DNA of 64,000 nucleotides. Origin: Salipaludibacillus aurantiacus. Lineage in GTDB: Bacteria; Bacillota; Bacilli; Bacillales; Salisediminibacteriaceae. The translations under genes were made by a program, and so were the position numbers. Shown here piece after piece: positions 24,525 through 33,068 of the stretch (positions within the stretch are counted from its first letter, which is position 1; the number at the start of each line of letters is the position of its first letter). Under the pieces are notes generated by a model, which was given only the letters and a program-made list of their open reading frames with translations, ran no database searches and was not told the origin of the DNA. Where the stretch lies: the NCBI RefSeq assembly GCF_900111295.1, contig NZ_FOGT01000021.1, positions 19,434 through 83,433 of the forward strand, given 5' to 3'.

Positions 24525-24793
24525 TATTGATTCTGACCTTAATATCGGCCATACAATTGGAATGTTTAGTAGCTGCTTTAAGTTTTTTGGAATATGGGGT
24601 TAGGTTCACCGGTATAAAGATGGAATTCAAGGATATAATTTGGGAACTCTACCGTATAAATGCGTCACTCTACGTTATAAAGTGGGAACTCTACCGTATA
24701 AATTTGAAACTCTACCTTATAATCGTCTAACTCTACCGTATAATCGTCTAACTCTACCATATAACAATTTTCGACAAATTTCGCCCCGCCCCT
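24525..24793. repeat. Large intergenic repeat, copy A (contains 21-bp array 2)
   Basis: This 269-bp segment recurs in the same orientation at 35177-35444. Aligning by eye gives about 15 substitutions and one single-base indel. Its left half carries a sigma-D-type promoter on the minus strand. The right half is a 21-bp array with units starting ACTCTACC/ACTCTACG at 24646, 24667, 24688, 24709, 24730 and 24751 (and degenerate ones at 24604 and 24625). It ends in the terminus CAATTTTCGACAAATT plus TCGCCCCGCCCCT. The remnant of an AEC transporter gene abuts its right end. Confidence 0.9.
24542..24568 (-). promoter_or_regulatory. Perfect sigma-D-type promoter in repeat copy A
   Basis: TAAA (24568-24565), 15 bases, GCCGATAT (24549-24542): an exact match to the sigma-D (FliA-like) consensus of Bacillus, reading left toward fliD. 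Confidence 0.75.
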
Positions 24794-25110
24794 CTTGCGA
24801 TGCTTTATACCGGGATGCTGCTCCAGGATCTGTTCCAAAAAGTGGGTGCTTTCCCTTACAAGAGAATCTGGTTCCCATTGGTCGTCAGTTTACTTATCAT
24901 TCCAATGGTTGTGATGCCTGTGCTCTCTTTGACCAATCTGGATGACACACTGAAAAATATGATTATTATCTAAAGCGCCATGCCAACATTCACATTAAGC
25001 GATATTTTTGCACGCTACTTAAAGGATGGCGATGAAGACACAGCGGTCATCACCATTGTATATTCCACGCTGCTATATCTCTTAACTATCCCAATTGTGA
25101 ACCTGGGTAT
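24791..25110 (+). pseudogene. 5'-truncated AEC-family transporter pseudogene
   Basis: Reading from 24791, PLAMLYTGMLLQDLF, KRIWFPLVVSLLIIP and AMPTFTLSDIFARYL align closely with the C-terminal third of the intact AEC transporter at 39547-40488 (PLSMVYIGILLHHLF, AMPTFTLSAIIFGRYL). The first two thirds are missing: homology starts exactly where the large repeat ends. One in-frame TAA (at about 24971) interrupts the remainder. This is therefore a dead fragment, probably left by the event that placed the repeat here. Confidence 0.85.
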
Positions 25111-25184
25111 CGACAATGTATATGAGACTCTTTCGCATAGATCCGGCCTCTTTCCCGGACTGGGACTATACGTAAACAAAATTA

Positions 25185-25221
25185 TTAAAGCGAGAGGCCT
25201 TAATTCAGTCTCTCGCTTTAA
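25185..25221 (-). terminator. Terminator at the 3' end of the MurNAc hydrolase genes
   Basis: AAAGCGAGAG (25187-25196) pairs with CTCTCGCTTT (25210-25219), with T-rich sequence on both sides. It lies 20 bases beyond the nagZ remnant. Confidence 0.7.
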
Positions 25222-25239
25222 TACTATAATCTGAAGCTT

Positions 25240-25420
25240 TTACTCATACGATAATCCAGTTCCATACGGGTAAAGCACTCCGCCCTCTAAGTCAGGAATA
25301 GTAACCGGCAATTGCCCTGCCGGATTATTCTTACCAAACAAGGTCGCTGCTGCAGCTATAAAACTGGCTTCTCTGAACCCGTATTGAGTACCGTCACCTT
25401 CAGTTTCATACAATAAAAAC
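25240..25420 (-). pseudogene. C-terminal remnant of a NagZ-like GH3 beta-N-acetylglucosaminidase
   Basis: A 60-codon frame starting immediately after the stop of the upstream hydrolase gene encodes FIAAAATLFGKNNPAG, then GQLPVTIPDL and LYPYGTGLSYE. This is the characteristic C-terminal end of bacterial GH3 enzymes. No start codon, ribosome binding site, signal peptide or catalytic domain is left. In B. subtilis nagZ lies in the equivalent place, between amiE and namZ or next to them, so a deletion of the main part is the simplest explanation. Confidence 0.75.
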
Positions 25421-26785
25421 TTAGTTATTATTCCTAATCCTGCTTGGATGCTTTTCCATCGCTTCCACAACTTTATTAACCACATTTACTCTCCAAGGAT
25501 TGATCGACCCCGCATCTCGAGTTGGATGAACTCTGTTTGTTAAAAAGATAACGATTGTTTCAGTATTCGGATCAATAACGAATGATGTGCCGGTAAAACC
25601 GGTATGGCCCGCTGCAACAGGTGAAGAGAGCTCTCCCATGAACCAGTCGCGGCTCAAATTCCAGCCAAGACCTTGAGCAAGATGAGATTCCGTTGTAATT
25701 TGATTTGAAAGCATTTCTGTAATGGTTTCTTCATTTAATATACGGGCTTGATCGTAAAATCCGCCGTTTAATATAGCTTGAGACAGAACAGCAAGATCTT
25801 TTGCTGTACTGAAAATCCCGGCATGACCTGCTACACCATTTAATGAATAAGCATTTTCATCATGAACGGAACCCCACACCATGCCTCTGTCTAAATATGG
25901 CTGAGGTTCCGTAGCTGCAATACGGTGCTTCAGACCTTCGCCTGGATTAAACATCGTGTCGTCCATTCCTAGCGGACCAGTAATGTGAGTGTCAATAAAA
26001 TCATCCAACGTACTTCCCGACACCCTTTCAACGATTTTGCCCAGCAGAATCATATTTAAATCGCTGTAAACGTAAGCTGTACCAGGTTCCACGGTCGGTT
26101 CAGCTTCATATACTGCCTGCAGCCGTTCCTCTAACGTGTCATACGTATAAATTGGAATCCACGCCGGTAAGCCTGACGTATGGGTCATGAGATGTCGGAC
26201 CGTGATATCGCCAGTGCCGTCACCGTTAAATTCAGGTAAATAAGTCACGACAGGTTCATCTAAATCCACCAGGTCTTTCTCAACTGTCTGCAATCCGGCA
26301 ATGGACGTGAATATCTTTGTGATGGACGCCATGTCATAAATTGTGTCTGTTTCAGTGGCGATACGGTCTTCTTCAGGTAGCAGTTTTTCCGTATCCTCAT
26401 ATTTCACAGCATCTCCATAAGCCTCATGCTTCACAATTGTGCCATCTTTAACCGCCAGCACCACCGCTCCTGGATACATATCGGCCTCAATACCTGTTTG
26501 CACCACATCATCAATGTCATTTATATATTCCGGAACCATTTGCACACTTTGAGGTTTTCCTTCTTTCAGCACACTTCTCTTCATTCCTGCCCTCTCCCAG
26601 GCTTTGGCCCATTCAGAAGGGTTTGCTTGAGATGGCAAAAATCCAGGTGTGCTCTCTTTAAGAAGCTCCTCTTCTATTGAAACCTCTGCTGGTTTCTCAG
26701 CAGAAGAGGATTGTTGAGGCAGTATTAATGAAGCCGCAAATGTTAAACTCAGCATCAATATGAATCCTTTTCGAAACCTGTTCAT
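25421..26785 (-). CDS. Secreted serine hydrolase of the beta-lactamase family (AmiE/YbbE-like)
   Basis: 454 residues with a signal peptide (1-28, hydrophobic stretch FILMLSLTFAASLILP). The beta-lactamase/PBP-type fold shows the catalytic tetrad SITK in DMASITKIF, the second motif YSDLN, and a HTGFTGTS motif near the C-terminus. In B. subtilis the homologue in the MurNAc cluster is AmiE (YbbE), an N-acetylmuramyl-L-alanine amidase that removes peptide stems from wall fragments; the same role is inferred here from the neighbours namZ, murQ and murR. GAGGAAAAA precedes the ATG. Confidence 0.82.
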   Translation of the reverse strand: MNRFRKGFILMLSLTFAASLILPQQSSSAEKPAEVSIEEELLKESTPGFLPSQANPSEWAKAWERAGMKRSVLKEGKPQSVQMVPEYINDIDDVVQTGIEADMYPGAVVLAVKDGTIVKHEAYGDAVKYEDTEKLLPEEDRIATETDTIYDMASITKIFTSIAGLQTVEKDLVDLDEPVVTYLPEFNGDGTGDITVRHLMTHTSGLPAWIPIYTYDTLEERLQAVYEAEPTVEPGTAYVYSDLNMILLGKIVERVSGSTLDDFIDTHITGPLGMDDTMFNPGEGLKHRIAATEPQPYLDRGMVWGSVHDENAYSLNGVAGHAGIFSTAKDLAVLSQAILNGGFYDQARILNEETITEMLSNQITTESHLAQGLGWNLSRDWFMGELSSPVAAGHTGFTGTSFVIDPNTETIVIFLTNRVHPTRDAGSINPWRVNVVNKVVEAMEKHPSRIRNNN

Positions 26786-26800
26786 TTTTTCCTCCCAAAC

Positions 26801-26830
26801 ATCAAAGGCACTTTCGAAGTGCCTCTGATG
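26801..26830 (-). terminator. Intercistronic hairpin between namZ and the AmiE-like gene
   Basis: CATCA-A-AGGCACTT / AAGTGCCT-C-TGATG (26801-26830), a 13-bp interrupted stem with a TCG loop and only a short T run. It may attenuate or protect rather than fully terminate. Confidence 0.5.
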
Positions 26831-26856
26831 AAAAAATAGTTTTATTTTTTCAAAAA

Positions 26857-28188
26857 TTAATTGTTTCCAGGAGGATTGGCTCCTCGGCCTGGGTGGTCCG
26901 GACTTCCAGGAGACCGTCCTTTCGTATGCTCTTCATACAACAGGTAGTCTTCTCTCACCTTATTAAACTGCTCCAATCCGTCCTCCCATGAGGCTACAAT
27001 CTCTTCAACCGGTTTTCCGTCTAATAGCTGCTGACGGGTTTCACCGTTTCCAATCAGGTTGTCGAAGAAAGAACTGCCATCCCACGTTTCGATGAATTCA
27101 AAGTCATCCGGGTATAACTCCAGCATTGTTGCCACAATGTGCAACCCAGTTTCTACAGGCTTAAACGCTTCGCGGTCGTCAATGTGAATTTGAATACCGT
27201 TGGACAGGTCTCCCGCATGCTTGGAAAAAGCAGGTGTAAAGGAAGCAGCACGGAACGTCACACCAGGCAGATCAAGTCCGTTTAACTCTGAAGCCAGCTC
27301 GGTGGAGTCCATATATGGAGCTCCAAGTAACTCAAATGGTTTCGTTGTGCCCCGTCCTTCTGAAGCATTCGTCCCTTCAATGAGAGCAGCACCAGGGTAA
27401 ACGAGTGCAGTATCCAGCGTCGGCATATTAGGTGATTGAAGCACCCAGTGAAGCGGAAGGTCATCGTAGTGCATCCAGCGCTCCCAGCCGTCCATTTCAA
27501 CAACTTCAAGATCAGCGCCAATATCAAATTCCTCGTTGAAGAAGTAAGCTAATTCCCCAACTGTCATACCGTGGCGCAGTGGAATTGGGTACATACCAAC
27601 AAACGATGTATAGTCTGGATCAAGGACTGGCCCTTCAACTTTTTCCCCGCCTATCGGGTTAGGACGGTCCAGCACCACAACTGGAATATCATTTTCCTCT
27701 GCCGCTTCCATCACATAGGCCATGGTGTAGATATAAGTATAAAATCTTGTCCCAACATCCTGAATATCAAATAAGAGCACCTCTACATCCTCAAGCATGT
27801 CATCTGATGGTTTTCTCGTTTTACCGTAAAGACTGTAGACAGGCAGTCCAGTACGTTCATCAATGTAAAATTCAACATACTCTCCTGCCTGAGCATCGCC
27901 GCGCACACCGTGCTCAGGTCCGTACAGAGCTGTTAAATCCACTTCAGGATCTTCAAAAAGAATATCCACGATACTGTTTAACTCCTGATCGACCCCTGTA
28001 GGGTTTGTAACGAGCCCAACTTTCTTGTTTTTAATGAGATCTATGTCATCTTCAAGCAGATTATCTATTCCAAGAGCAAATTCTGTATCCTTTCCTTTCC
28101 CCGGATTATTCTGGGGACTTGCGACAGCTGTGGTCACATAAGACGTCAGCAACAAACCGGATAAGAGAACTAATAATTTTTTTTTCAT
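26857..28188 (-). CDS. namZ: Secreted exo-beta-N-acetylmuramidase NamZ (DUF1343)
   Basis: 443 residues: signal peptide (MKKKLLVLLSGLLLTSYVTT, cleavage near 23), then a DUF1343 domain (about 40-415) with family blocks KKVGLVTNPTGVD, LYGPEHGVRGDAQAGE, LFDIQDVGTRFYTYIYTM and GGEKVEGPVLDPDY. The B. subtilis homologue YbbC/NamZ releases MurNAc from the non-reducing ends of wall glycans. The extreme C-terminus is Pro/Gly/His-rich (SPGSPDHPGRGANPPGNN) and unusual. AAGGAGG precedes the ATG. A promoter and a MurR-type palindrome lie 118-153 bases upstream. Confidence 0.9.
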   Translation of the reverse strand: MKKKLLVLLSGLLLTSYVTTAVASPQNNPGKGKDTEFALGIDNLLEDDIDLIKNKKVGLVTNPTGVDQELNSIVDILFEDPEVDLTALYGPEHGVRGDAQAGEYVEFYIDERTGLPVYSLYGKTRKPSDDMLEDVEVLLFDIQDVGTRFYTYIYTMAYVMEAAEENDIPVVVLDRPNPIGGEKVEGPVLDPDYTSFVGMYPIPLRHGMTVGELAYFFNEEFDIGADLEVVEMDGWERWMHYDDLPLHWVLQSPNMPTLDTALVYPGAALIEGTNASEGRGTTKPFELLGAPYMDSTELASELNGLDLPGVTFRAASFTPAFSKHAGDLSNGIQIHIDDREAFKPVETGLHIVATMLELYPDDFEFIETWDGSSFFDNLIGNGETRQQLLDGKPVEEIVASWEDGLEQFNKVREDYLLYEEHTKGRSPGSPDHPGRGANPPGNN

Positions 28189-28305
28189 TAGGAAATACCT
28201 CCTTGTGTTTGTAAAAACAGGACTGTCGTTGAGAAATTAATCTTAAGTTCTGTGTCGTTTATGTTGTGTTGCTATCACCCCGTTTCATTTTTTAATAAAA
28301 AAAAC

Positions 28306-28320
28306 TGAAATTTAATTTCA
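28306..28320. promoter_or_regulatory. Putative MurR operator in front of namZ
   Basis: TGAAATTTAATTTCA, a 15-bp palindrome apart from its centre, at about +9 to +23 of the predicted namZ start site, an ideal repressor position. The identical sequence recurs at 35054-35068 upstream of the kinase gene. RpiR-family repressors bind A/T-rich TGAAAT-type palindromes. Confidence 0.7.
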
Positions 28321-28335
28321 AGACAAATACAATTT

Positions 28336-28365
28336 ATCATACTAAAAACTAGTTGTATAGACCAA
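28336..28365 (-). promoter_or_regulatory. Predicted promoter of namZ
   Basis: TTGGTC (28365-28360), an 18-base spacer, TATGAT (28341-28336) on the minus strand; the operator palindrome lies just downstream. Confidence 0.55.
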
Positions 28366-28534
28366 CTTCCATAATCAATTTAAATTTACTAAAAATTAAG
28401 AAAAAAATTGTCGGTTTCTGTTACACGGGACTTTTGAGTGGTTCAAAGGGAGGAAAAGTAATCGGAATTTAAGCTTGTAGAAGACGCTAAGACTTTGTCA
28501 TCTTCGCATTAATTTGAAAGGGGTTTGAGAAATT

Positions 28535-28562
28535 AAAAAAGAAGCTTCATGCACGAAGCTTC
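28535..28562 (-). terminator. Terminator after murR
   Basis: GAAGCTTC (28541-28548) and GAAGCTTC (28555-28562) pair around ATGCAC; the minus strand continues with TTTTTTAATTT. Confidence 0.8.
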
Positions 28563-28566
28563 TCTT

Positions 28567-29451
28567 CTACCTTCCGCTCTTAAGGAAATTCATGGCCTTC
28601 GAGATTTCCTTTAAGTAATCGGAGGCAATATCGTATTGATCCGTCAGCACACTGACGAACAGAATATCAATCATATGAAGCTGCGCCAGTCTTGAGGACG
28701 TTGCGCCGCTTCGAAACGGAGCCGGCACCTCCCGCGCCGCTGAAATGAACAAGTTTATATCCGCATTCGCTGCAATTGACGAATTACCGTAGCGTGTCAG
28801 GCTGATGGTTGTCGCTCCCCGTTCATTAGCCAGCTCCAGCATTTTCAGCGTCTCAAATGTTTCTCCGGAAAAGGATATGCCAAACACCACATCATCTTTC
28901 CCAACATTGGCAATATACATAGCTGCATTATGAATATCACTGAAATACGACACAGCCTTATTCATCCGTAAAAATTTCTGATAGGCGTCCTGCGCAATAA
29001 TCCCCGATGCCCCCACTCCAAAAAAGTGCATTTTATCCGCATTCTGTAAGGCTTTAACTGCCGCACTGAGGGACTCATAATTAACCATTTCAGTGGTTTC
29101 AGTAATGGCCTGCAAGCCGTTATTTGTCACTTTTTTAACAATGGATTCCTGGGATTCACCAGGTTCAATATTGCTATACTGGATATCTGAGGATTTTTGC
29201 AAATCACCTGTAATTCGCAGCTTCAGTTCCTGAAATCCTTTTAAACCAAGGGATTTACAGAGCCGGATGACGGCTGCACTGCTTGTAGAACTTAATTCCC
29301 CCAGTCTGGTGGCCGTACAATGAATGGCTTCATGCGGCTGCGCTAATATAAACTCTGCAATTTTTTTCTCAGACGGAGGCAGCTTATTTTTTATCTCATT
29401 TAACATTACAAGTCCACCGGAAAATGAATTAGTCGTTTCCGTCAATGTCAC
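28567..29451 (-). CDS. murR: RpiR/MurR-family transcriptional regulator
   Basis: 294-residue regulator: N-terminal RpiR helix-turn-helix domain (about 16-95: LPPSEKKIAEFIL, SSAAVIRLCKSLGLKGFQELKL) and a SIS sugar-phosphate binding domain (about 130-265: KMHFFGVGASGIIAQDAYQKF, FGISFSGETFETLKML). It lies inside the MurNAc cluster, so the effector is probably MurNAc 6-phosphate, as for B. subtilis MurR. The start is uncertain: GTG 29451 and TTG 29445 follow GAGGGTGA, and an internal ATG at 29406 follows GGTGG. An inverted repeat (ACTATCAA / TTTGATAGT, about 29492-29545) lies upstream. Confidence 0.88.
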   Translation of the reverse strand: MTLTETTNSFSGGLVMLNEIKNKLPPSEKKIAEFILAQPHEAIHCTATRLGELSSTSSAAVIRLCKSLGLKGFQELKLRITGDLQKSSDIQYSNIEPGESQESIVKKVTNNGLQAITETTEMVNYESLSAAVKALQNADKMHFFGVGASGIIAQDAYQKFLRMNKAVSYFSDIHNAAMYIANVGKDDVVFGISFSGETFETLKMLELANERGATTISLTRYGNSSIAANADINLFISAAREVPAPFRSGATSSRLAQLHMIDILFVSVLTDQYDIASDYLKEISKAMNFLKSGR

Positions 29452-29563
29452 TCACCCTCTCACGATCTGACTGACCCCTGCCACTATCAAGTCAAAGGTA
29501 TACGGATGATTCCACTATAAAACCCGGGACACTTTGATAGTAGGAAAGTCACTTACACTTAGT

Positions 29564-30463
29564 TTATCCTTTTATAGCCCCTTCTGTCATGCCTTTCGTA
29601 ATTCTGCGCTGGAAAATGGCATATAAAATAATGACTGGAATAATGGCAATTGTTAAACTGGCAAACAACGTTCCCCATGCATTTGTGTATTCCGCTTCCC
29701 TTCTAATGAAATCAACGGCCAGACCTAACGTATAGTTCTCCCTTGATTGTAAAAAGATCAAGGCCATGAAATATTCATTCCAGAATTGGATCGCGTTCAT
29801 AATGGTAACTGTTATGATACCTGACATGGATAATGGCGTAATAATTTTTAAAAGAACACCATAAGGGGACATACCGTCAATAGCTGCTGATTCCTCCAGT
29901 TCCCGTGGAATGGAGCTCATAAAAGTGGTCAGCACAAAGATACTGAACGGCAGCTGTGACACCGCGTATACGAGTGTAAGCCCGAATATATTATCAAGAA
30001 GATTAAATTGCATTAATAAGAAAAATAATGGAATCCAGCCTAATACCATAGGAATCATCATGGCAGATATATATAAGTTAAAGATCAATGTGCTGCCCCG
30101 GAACACCATCCGTTCCAACGCATAGGACGTAGGAATAGCGAGTACGAGCGTTAATAACGCACCTAAAACTGTGACGATCAAACTGTTAAAAACGCCCGTA
30201 TCAATATTATAATTTTGCCAGGAATCTATAAAATTGTTAAAATTAAATTCTGCAGGTAGCCCCCACGGATTTGCGTAGATTTCTGCATTTGATTTAAATG
30301 CCCCTATAATCATCCATGTGATGGGATAAAGAACGGCCAATGACCATAAAACGAGCGGCAGTCGGATTAATATTCGTTTCGATACTGGCTGTTTCGTTTC
30401 CCGTTTTAATGCTGTTTTGAGCGGTCCAGTCTTCGTTAATGACGTATTCGTTTCAATTTTCAT
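29564..30463 (-). CDS. ABC sugar transporter permease (MalG/UgpE type)
   Basis: Inner permease of a carbohydrate uptake ABC transporter. 299 residues, six predicted membrane helices after a basic cytoplasmic N-terminus, with the EAA loop ELEESAAIDGMSPYGVLLKI that docks the ATPase. GAAAAGGAGGGG precedes the ATG, 22 bases after the companion permease gene. No ATPase gene is present in the cluster, so a shared MsmX-type ATPase is probably used. Substrate MurNAc or a wall disaccharide is inferred from context. Confidence 0.88.
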   Translation of the reverse strand: MKIETNTSLTKTGPLKTALKRETKQPVSKRILIRLPLVLWSLAVLYPITWMIIGAFKSNAEIYANPWGLPAEFNFNNFIDSWQNYNIDTGVFNSLIVTVLGALLTLVLAIPTSYALERMVFRGSTLIFNLYISAMMIPMVLGWIPLFFLLMQFNLLDNIFGLTLVYAVSQLPFSIFVLTTFMSSIPRELEESAAIDGMSPYGVLLKIITPLSMSGIITVTIMNAIQFWNEYFMALIFLQSRENYTLGLAVDFIRREAEYTNAWGTLFASLTIAIIPVIILYAIFQRRITKGMTEGAIKG

Positions 30464-30485
30464 TGGATCCCCTCCTTTTCAATAC

Positions 30486-31379
30486 CTAATATTGAACTTT
30501 TTCTCTGCGAAGTAATATTTGCAGTAAAAAAACCGTTACAAGTGATAAAACGAGAATCATAACCCCAATGGCCGCACCATAGCCGAAGTTATACTGTACA
30601 AATGCCTGCTGGTACAAATACGATCCCATAACGTGGGTCGAGTTGTTCGGTCCGCCACCTGTCATAACCTGTACGAGAATGAAAGACCCATTCAGTGTAG
30701 TAATCACTATGTAGAGAATGGATACTTTGATTTGCGGCCAGATCAACGGCAGGGTTACCTTCCAGAACTGCTGCCATTCCGTCGCACCATCCAGTTCAGC
30801 AGCTTCGTAATAGCTTTTCGAAATGGTTCCTATTCCGCCCATTAACATGAGCATAAACAATCCGATCCCCGCCCATACAGAAGGAAAGACGATTGACGGT
30901 AACGCCCACGTTTCACTGCCGAGCCAGGGCCGGGTCAGATTTCCGAGCCCCACAAATTCAAGAGCAGAGTTTACAAGACCTAAGCTCGGATTGTAAATAA
31001 ATGTCCACAGGATCCCGATCACAACAACAGACATAATGTTCGGGAAGAAAAAGATAATCCGGTAAAAGGGCGCCTCTTTAATCTTCAGCTGCATAATAGC
31101 AACGGCGAAGAATGTCGCCAGGATCATAATACCGAACACCTTCGTGACCACCAGGAAATAATCATGCATGATCGTTCTGGGTATAATCGAATCGTTAAAC
31201 ATCCTGACATAATTACTCAAACCTATAAATTCCATATTCGAAGCCGAGCCTGACCATCTGAAAAAGGAATAATAAAGCCCGCTGACTAAAGGGTAGAGTG
31301 TAAATATGGCAAACAGTAAAAATGTCGGTACTAAGCAAAATGCCAAAAATAAGTATTTTTGTTTCTTTGTCTGTACCAT
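30486..31379 (-). CDS. ABC sugar transporter permease (MalF/UgpA type)
   Basis: 297 residues with six predicted membrane helices and the EAA loop YYEAAELDGATEWQQFW. The ATG at 31379 has AGGGAG 8 bases upstream; an in-frame GTG at 31388 overlaps that site. It pairs with the permease directly downstream. It is separated from the binding protein gene by 235 bases holding a hairpin, which could lower permease expression relative to the binding protein. Confidence 0.88.
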   Translation of the reverse strand: MVQTKKQKYLFLAFCLVPTFLLFAIFTLYPLVSGLYYSFFRWSGSASNMEFIGLSNYVRMFNDSIIPRTIMHDYFLVVTKVFGIMILATFFAVAIMQLKIKEAPFYRIIFFFPNIMSVVVIGILWTFIYNPSLGLVNSALEFVGLGNLTRPWLGSETWALPSIVFPSVWAGIGLFMLMLMGGIGTISKSYYEAAELDGATEWQQFWKVTLPLIWPQIKVSILYIVITTLNGSFILVQVMTGGGPNNSTHVMGSYLYQQAFVQYNFGYGAAIGVMILVLSLVTVFLLQILLRREKVQY

Positions 31380-31544
31380 AATGATCACTCCCTTCTTATG
31401 TATACAACAATGAACAAGTAAAAACTTATGATAGTAAGAATGAGTCCTTATTAAAAAACTTTGGTTTCGCCAAGTCTAAGCAGGGCCTTGGATTTTTTAT
31501 ACTTTAGCCCTTTAGCAAAGTTAAATTTAAAGTATAAATAAAGA

Positions 31545-31584
31545 TATGGAATGCAAAGACGTCACTTTGCCTTTACATTCCATA
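31545..31584 (-). terminator. Attenuating hairpin between binding protein and permease genes
   Basis: TATGGAATG-CAAAG (31545-31558) pairs with CTTTG...CATTCCATA (31564-31584) in two stacked stems. The minus strand follows with a broken T run (TCTTTATTT). It is typical of partial termination after a solute-binding protein gene. Confidence 0.55.
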
Positions 31585-31614
31585 CTTATTTTTTCAAAAA
31601 TCGATTAATAGTCT

Positions 31615-32988
31615 TTATTCACCACGGTAATCTGCAGTGGCATTTTCAGCTTCTTCTATAAACTCATCCAGGGATTTATTTCCGAGCATAAGAGATAGAA
31701 GTGAGTTTCCAATCGGTGTCTCCAAATCAGCACTCATTGGGTGCGGTCTGTGATAAATCTGAACCTGGTCCGGGTCATTAATCATGTCGTTCGCTTCGAT
31801 TAAATACGGCGGAACATTCTCATTTTCAGAAAGGTCCACACCTTCAAGGTTCATGATGGCCCCTGTGTGCTCAGAGAATGCTGTTGCATATTCCTGAGTA
31901 AACACAAATTCCACAAACGCTTTTGCAGCTTCAGGGTTCTCTGCATTCTCAGCTATAGCGAGCGGACGCAAATCCGGAACGATAGCAAATGGCTCACCGG
32001 CATCCTGCAGAGGTGATGGAATAAAACCAAATTCGAAGTCATCCGGCACATCGTTAGCCATTTCATTCGGAAGCCAGAAACCTACCGGAATAAAGGCATT
32101 GTCACCAAGAAGGAAATTCATCTGGGACTGTGTATGGTTGAATGCTCCGAAACCATCATCAATATAGCCTTCCTCCTGCATCTGAACGACCTTTTCCATC
32201 GTCTCTACAACTTCGTCTCTTTCCCAGACACCTTCTTCACCACGTACGATATCTGCCAGTAATTCATCTCCGCCGGCAGCTCCAAAGGCAGGTGTCAAAA
32301 CCCCTCTTAAAAAGTAATAAGGGTGCTCACCAGTGGTGACGAATGGTGAGATATCTTCATTGTCCTGAATCTCACCCATTGTATCCATGTAGCTGTCAAA
32401 ATCAGAAGGAACCTCATAGCCTTCCTCTTCAAACTTGGCACGGTTATACCACGTCCCCCATGTATCAAATACTAAAGGTATGCTGTAAATTTCACCATCG
32501 TAAGAAGCAGGTTCAACGATAAGGTTATCCAGTAACGGTGAACCGTCCTCTGAATCCACATCATTAATCCAGTCTGTCAGGTTCATTAGCTGACCATCAT
32601 CTACCATTTGTGTTTCACTTGAGCCTGCCCCGTCAATATAAACCACATCAGGTGGATCATCCGACACCCAGCGGGATCTCATCTCATCATTGATATTCGG
32701 ACCTGCATGCTCAACTATGGTGACATCCGGGTATTCCGCCTGGAAATCTTCAATGACTTCTTTCCACCAGGAGTCACCATATCCGCCTACAAAATACTGG
32801 ATTTCCAGTTCACCCGATATATCGCCATTTCCTCCGCTGGCATCATTATTGGAACCGTTGTTTTCCTGATCGTTTCCACCCTGGCCACCTGCTTCTTCAT
32901 TGTCGCCGCCGCATGCTGCCAACAACCCCACTGAAAGTAATACAGTACCAGCCATTAAAGCCGGTTTATTAAGAAAATACTTCTTCAA
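31615..32988 (-). CDS. ABC transporter sugar-binding lipoprotein
   Basis: 457-residue extracytoplasmic binding protein (family 1, carbohydrate). The signal peptide ends in lipobox LLAACGG (Cys 26); an acidic, Asn/Gly-rich spacer (27-60) follows, then the bilobal domain with typical blocks (QYFVGGYGDSWWKEVIEDF, PDVVYIDGAGSSE, FVTTGEHPYYFLRG). It is the specificity component for the two permeases downstream. The position within the MurNAc cluster suggests a muropeptide sugar as ligand; this is an inference. Confidence 0.88.
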   Translation of the reverse strand: MKKYFLNKPALMAGTVLLSVGLLAACGGDNEEAGGQGGNDQENNGSNNDASGGNGDISGELEIQYFVGGYGDSWWKEVIEDFQAEYPDVTIVEHAGPNINDEMRSRWVSDDPPDVVYIDGAGSSETQMVDDGQLMNLTDWINDVDSEDGSPLLDNLIVEPASYDGEIYSIPLVFDTWGTWYNRAKFEEEGYEVPSDFDSYMDTMGEIQDNEDISPFVTTGEHPYYFLRGVLTPAFGAAGGDELLADIVRGEEGVWERDEVVETMEKVVQMQEEGYIDDGFGAFNHTQSQMNFLLGDNAFIPVGFWLPNEMANDVPDDFEFGFIPSPLQDAGEPFAIVPDLRPLAIAENAENPEAAKAFVEFVFTQEYATAFSEHTGAIMNLEGVDLSENENVPPYLIEANDMINDPDQVQIYHRPHPMSADLETPIGNSLLSLMLGNKSLDEFIEEAENATADYRGE

Positions 32989-33068
32989 GATAATATCCCC
33001 CTTAGCTATAAATGATTTATTATGAAACGTATAGAAGATCAGAACATCCTCTTTACGGTTTCAAAAAG

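Larger units (their letters stand above)
28189..28534. other. Promoter region of namZ
   Basis: AT-rich and gene-free; it holds the namZ promoter and operator described separately. Confidence 0.5.
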
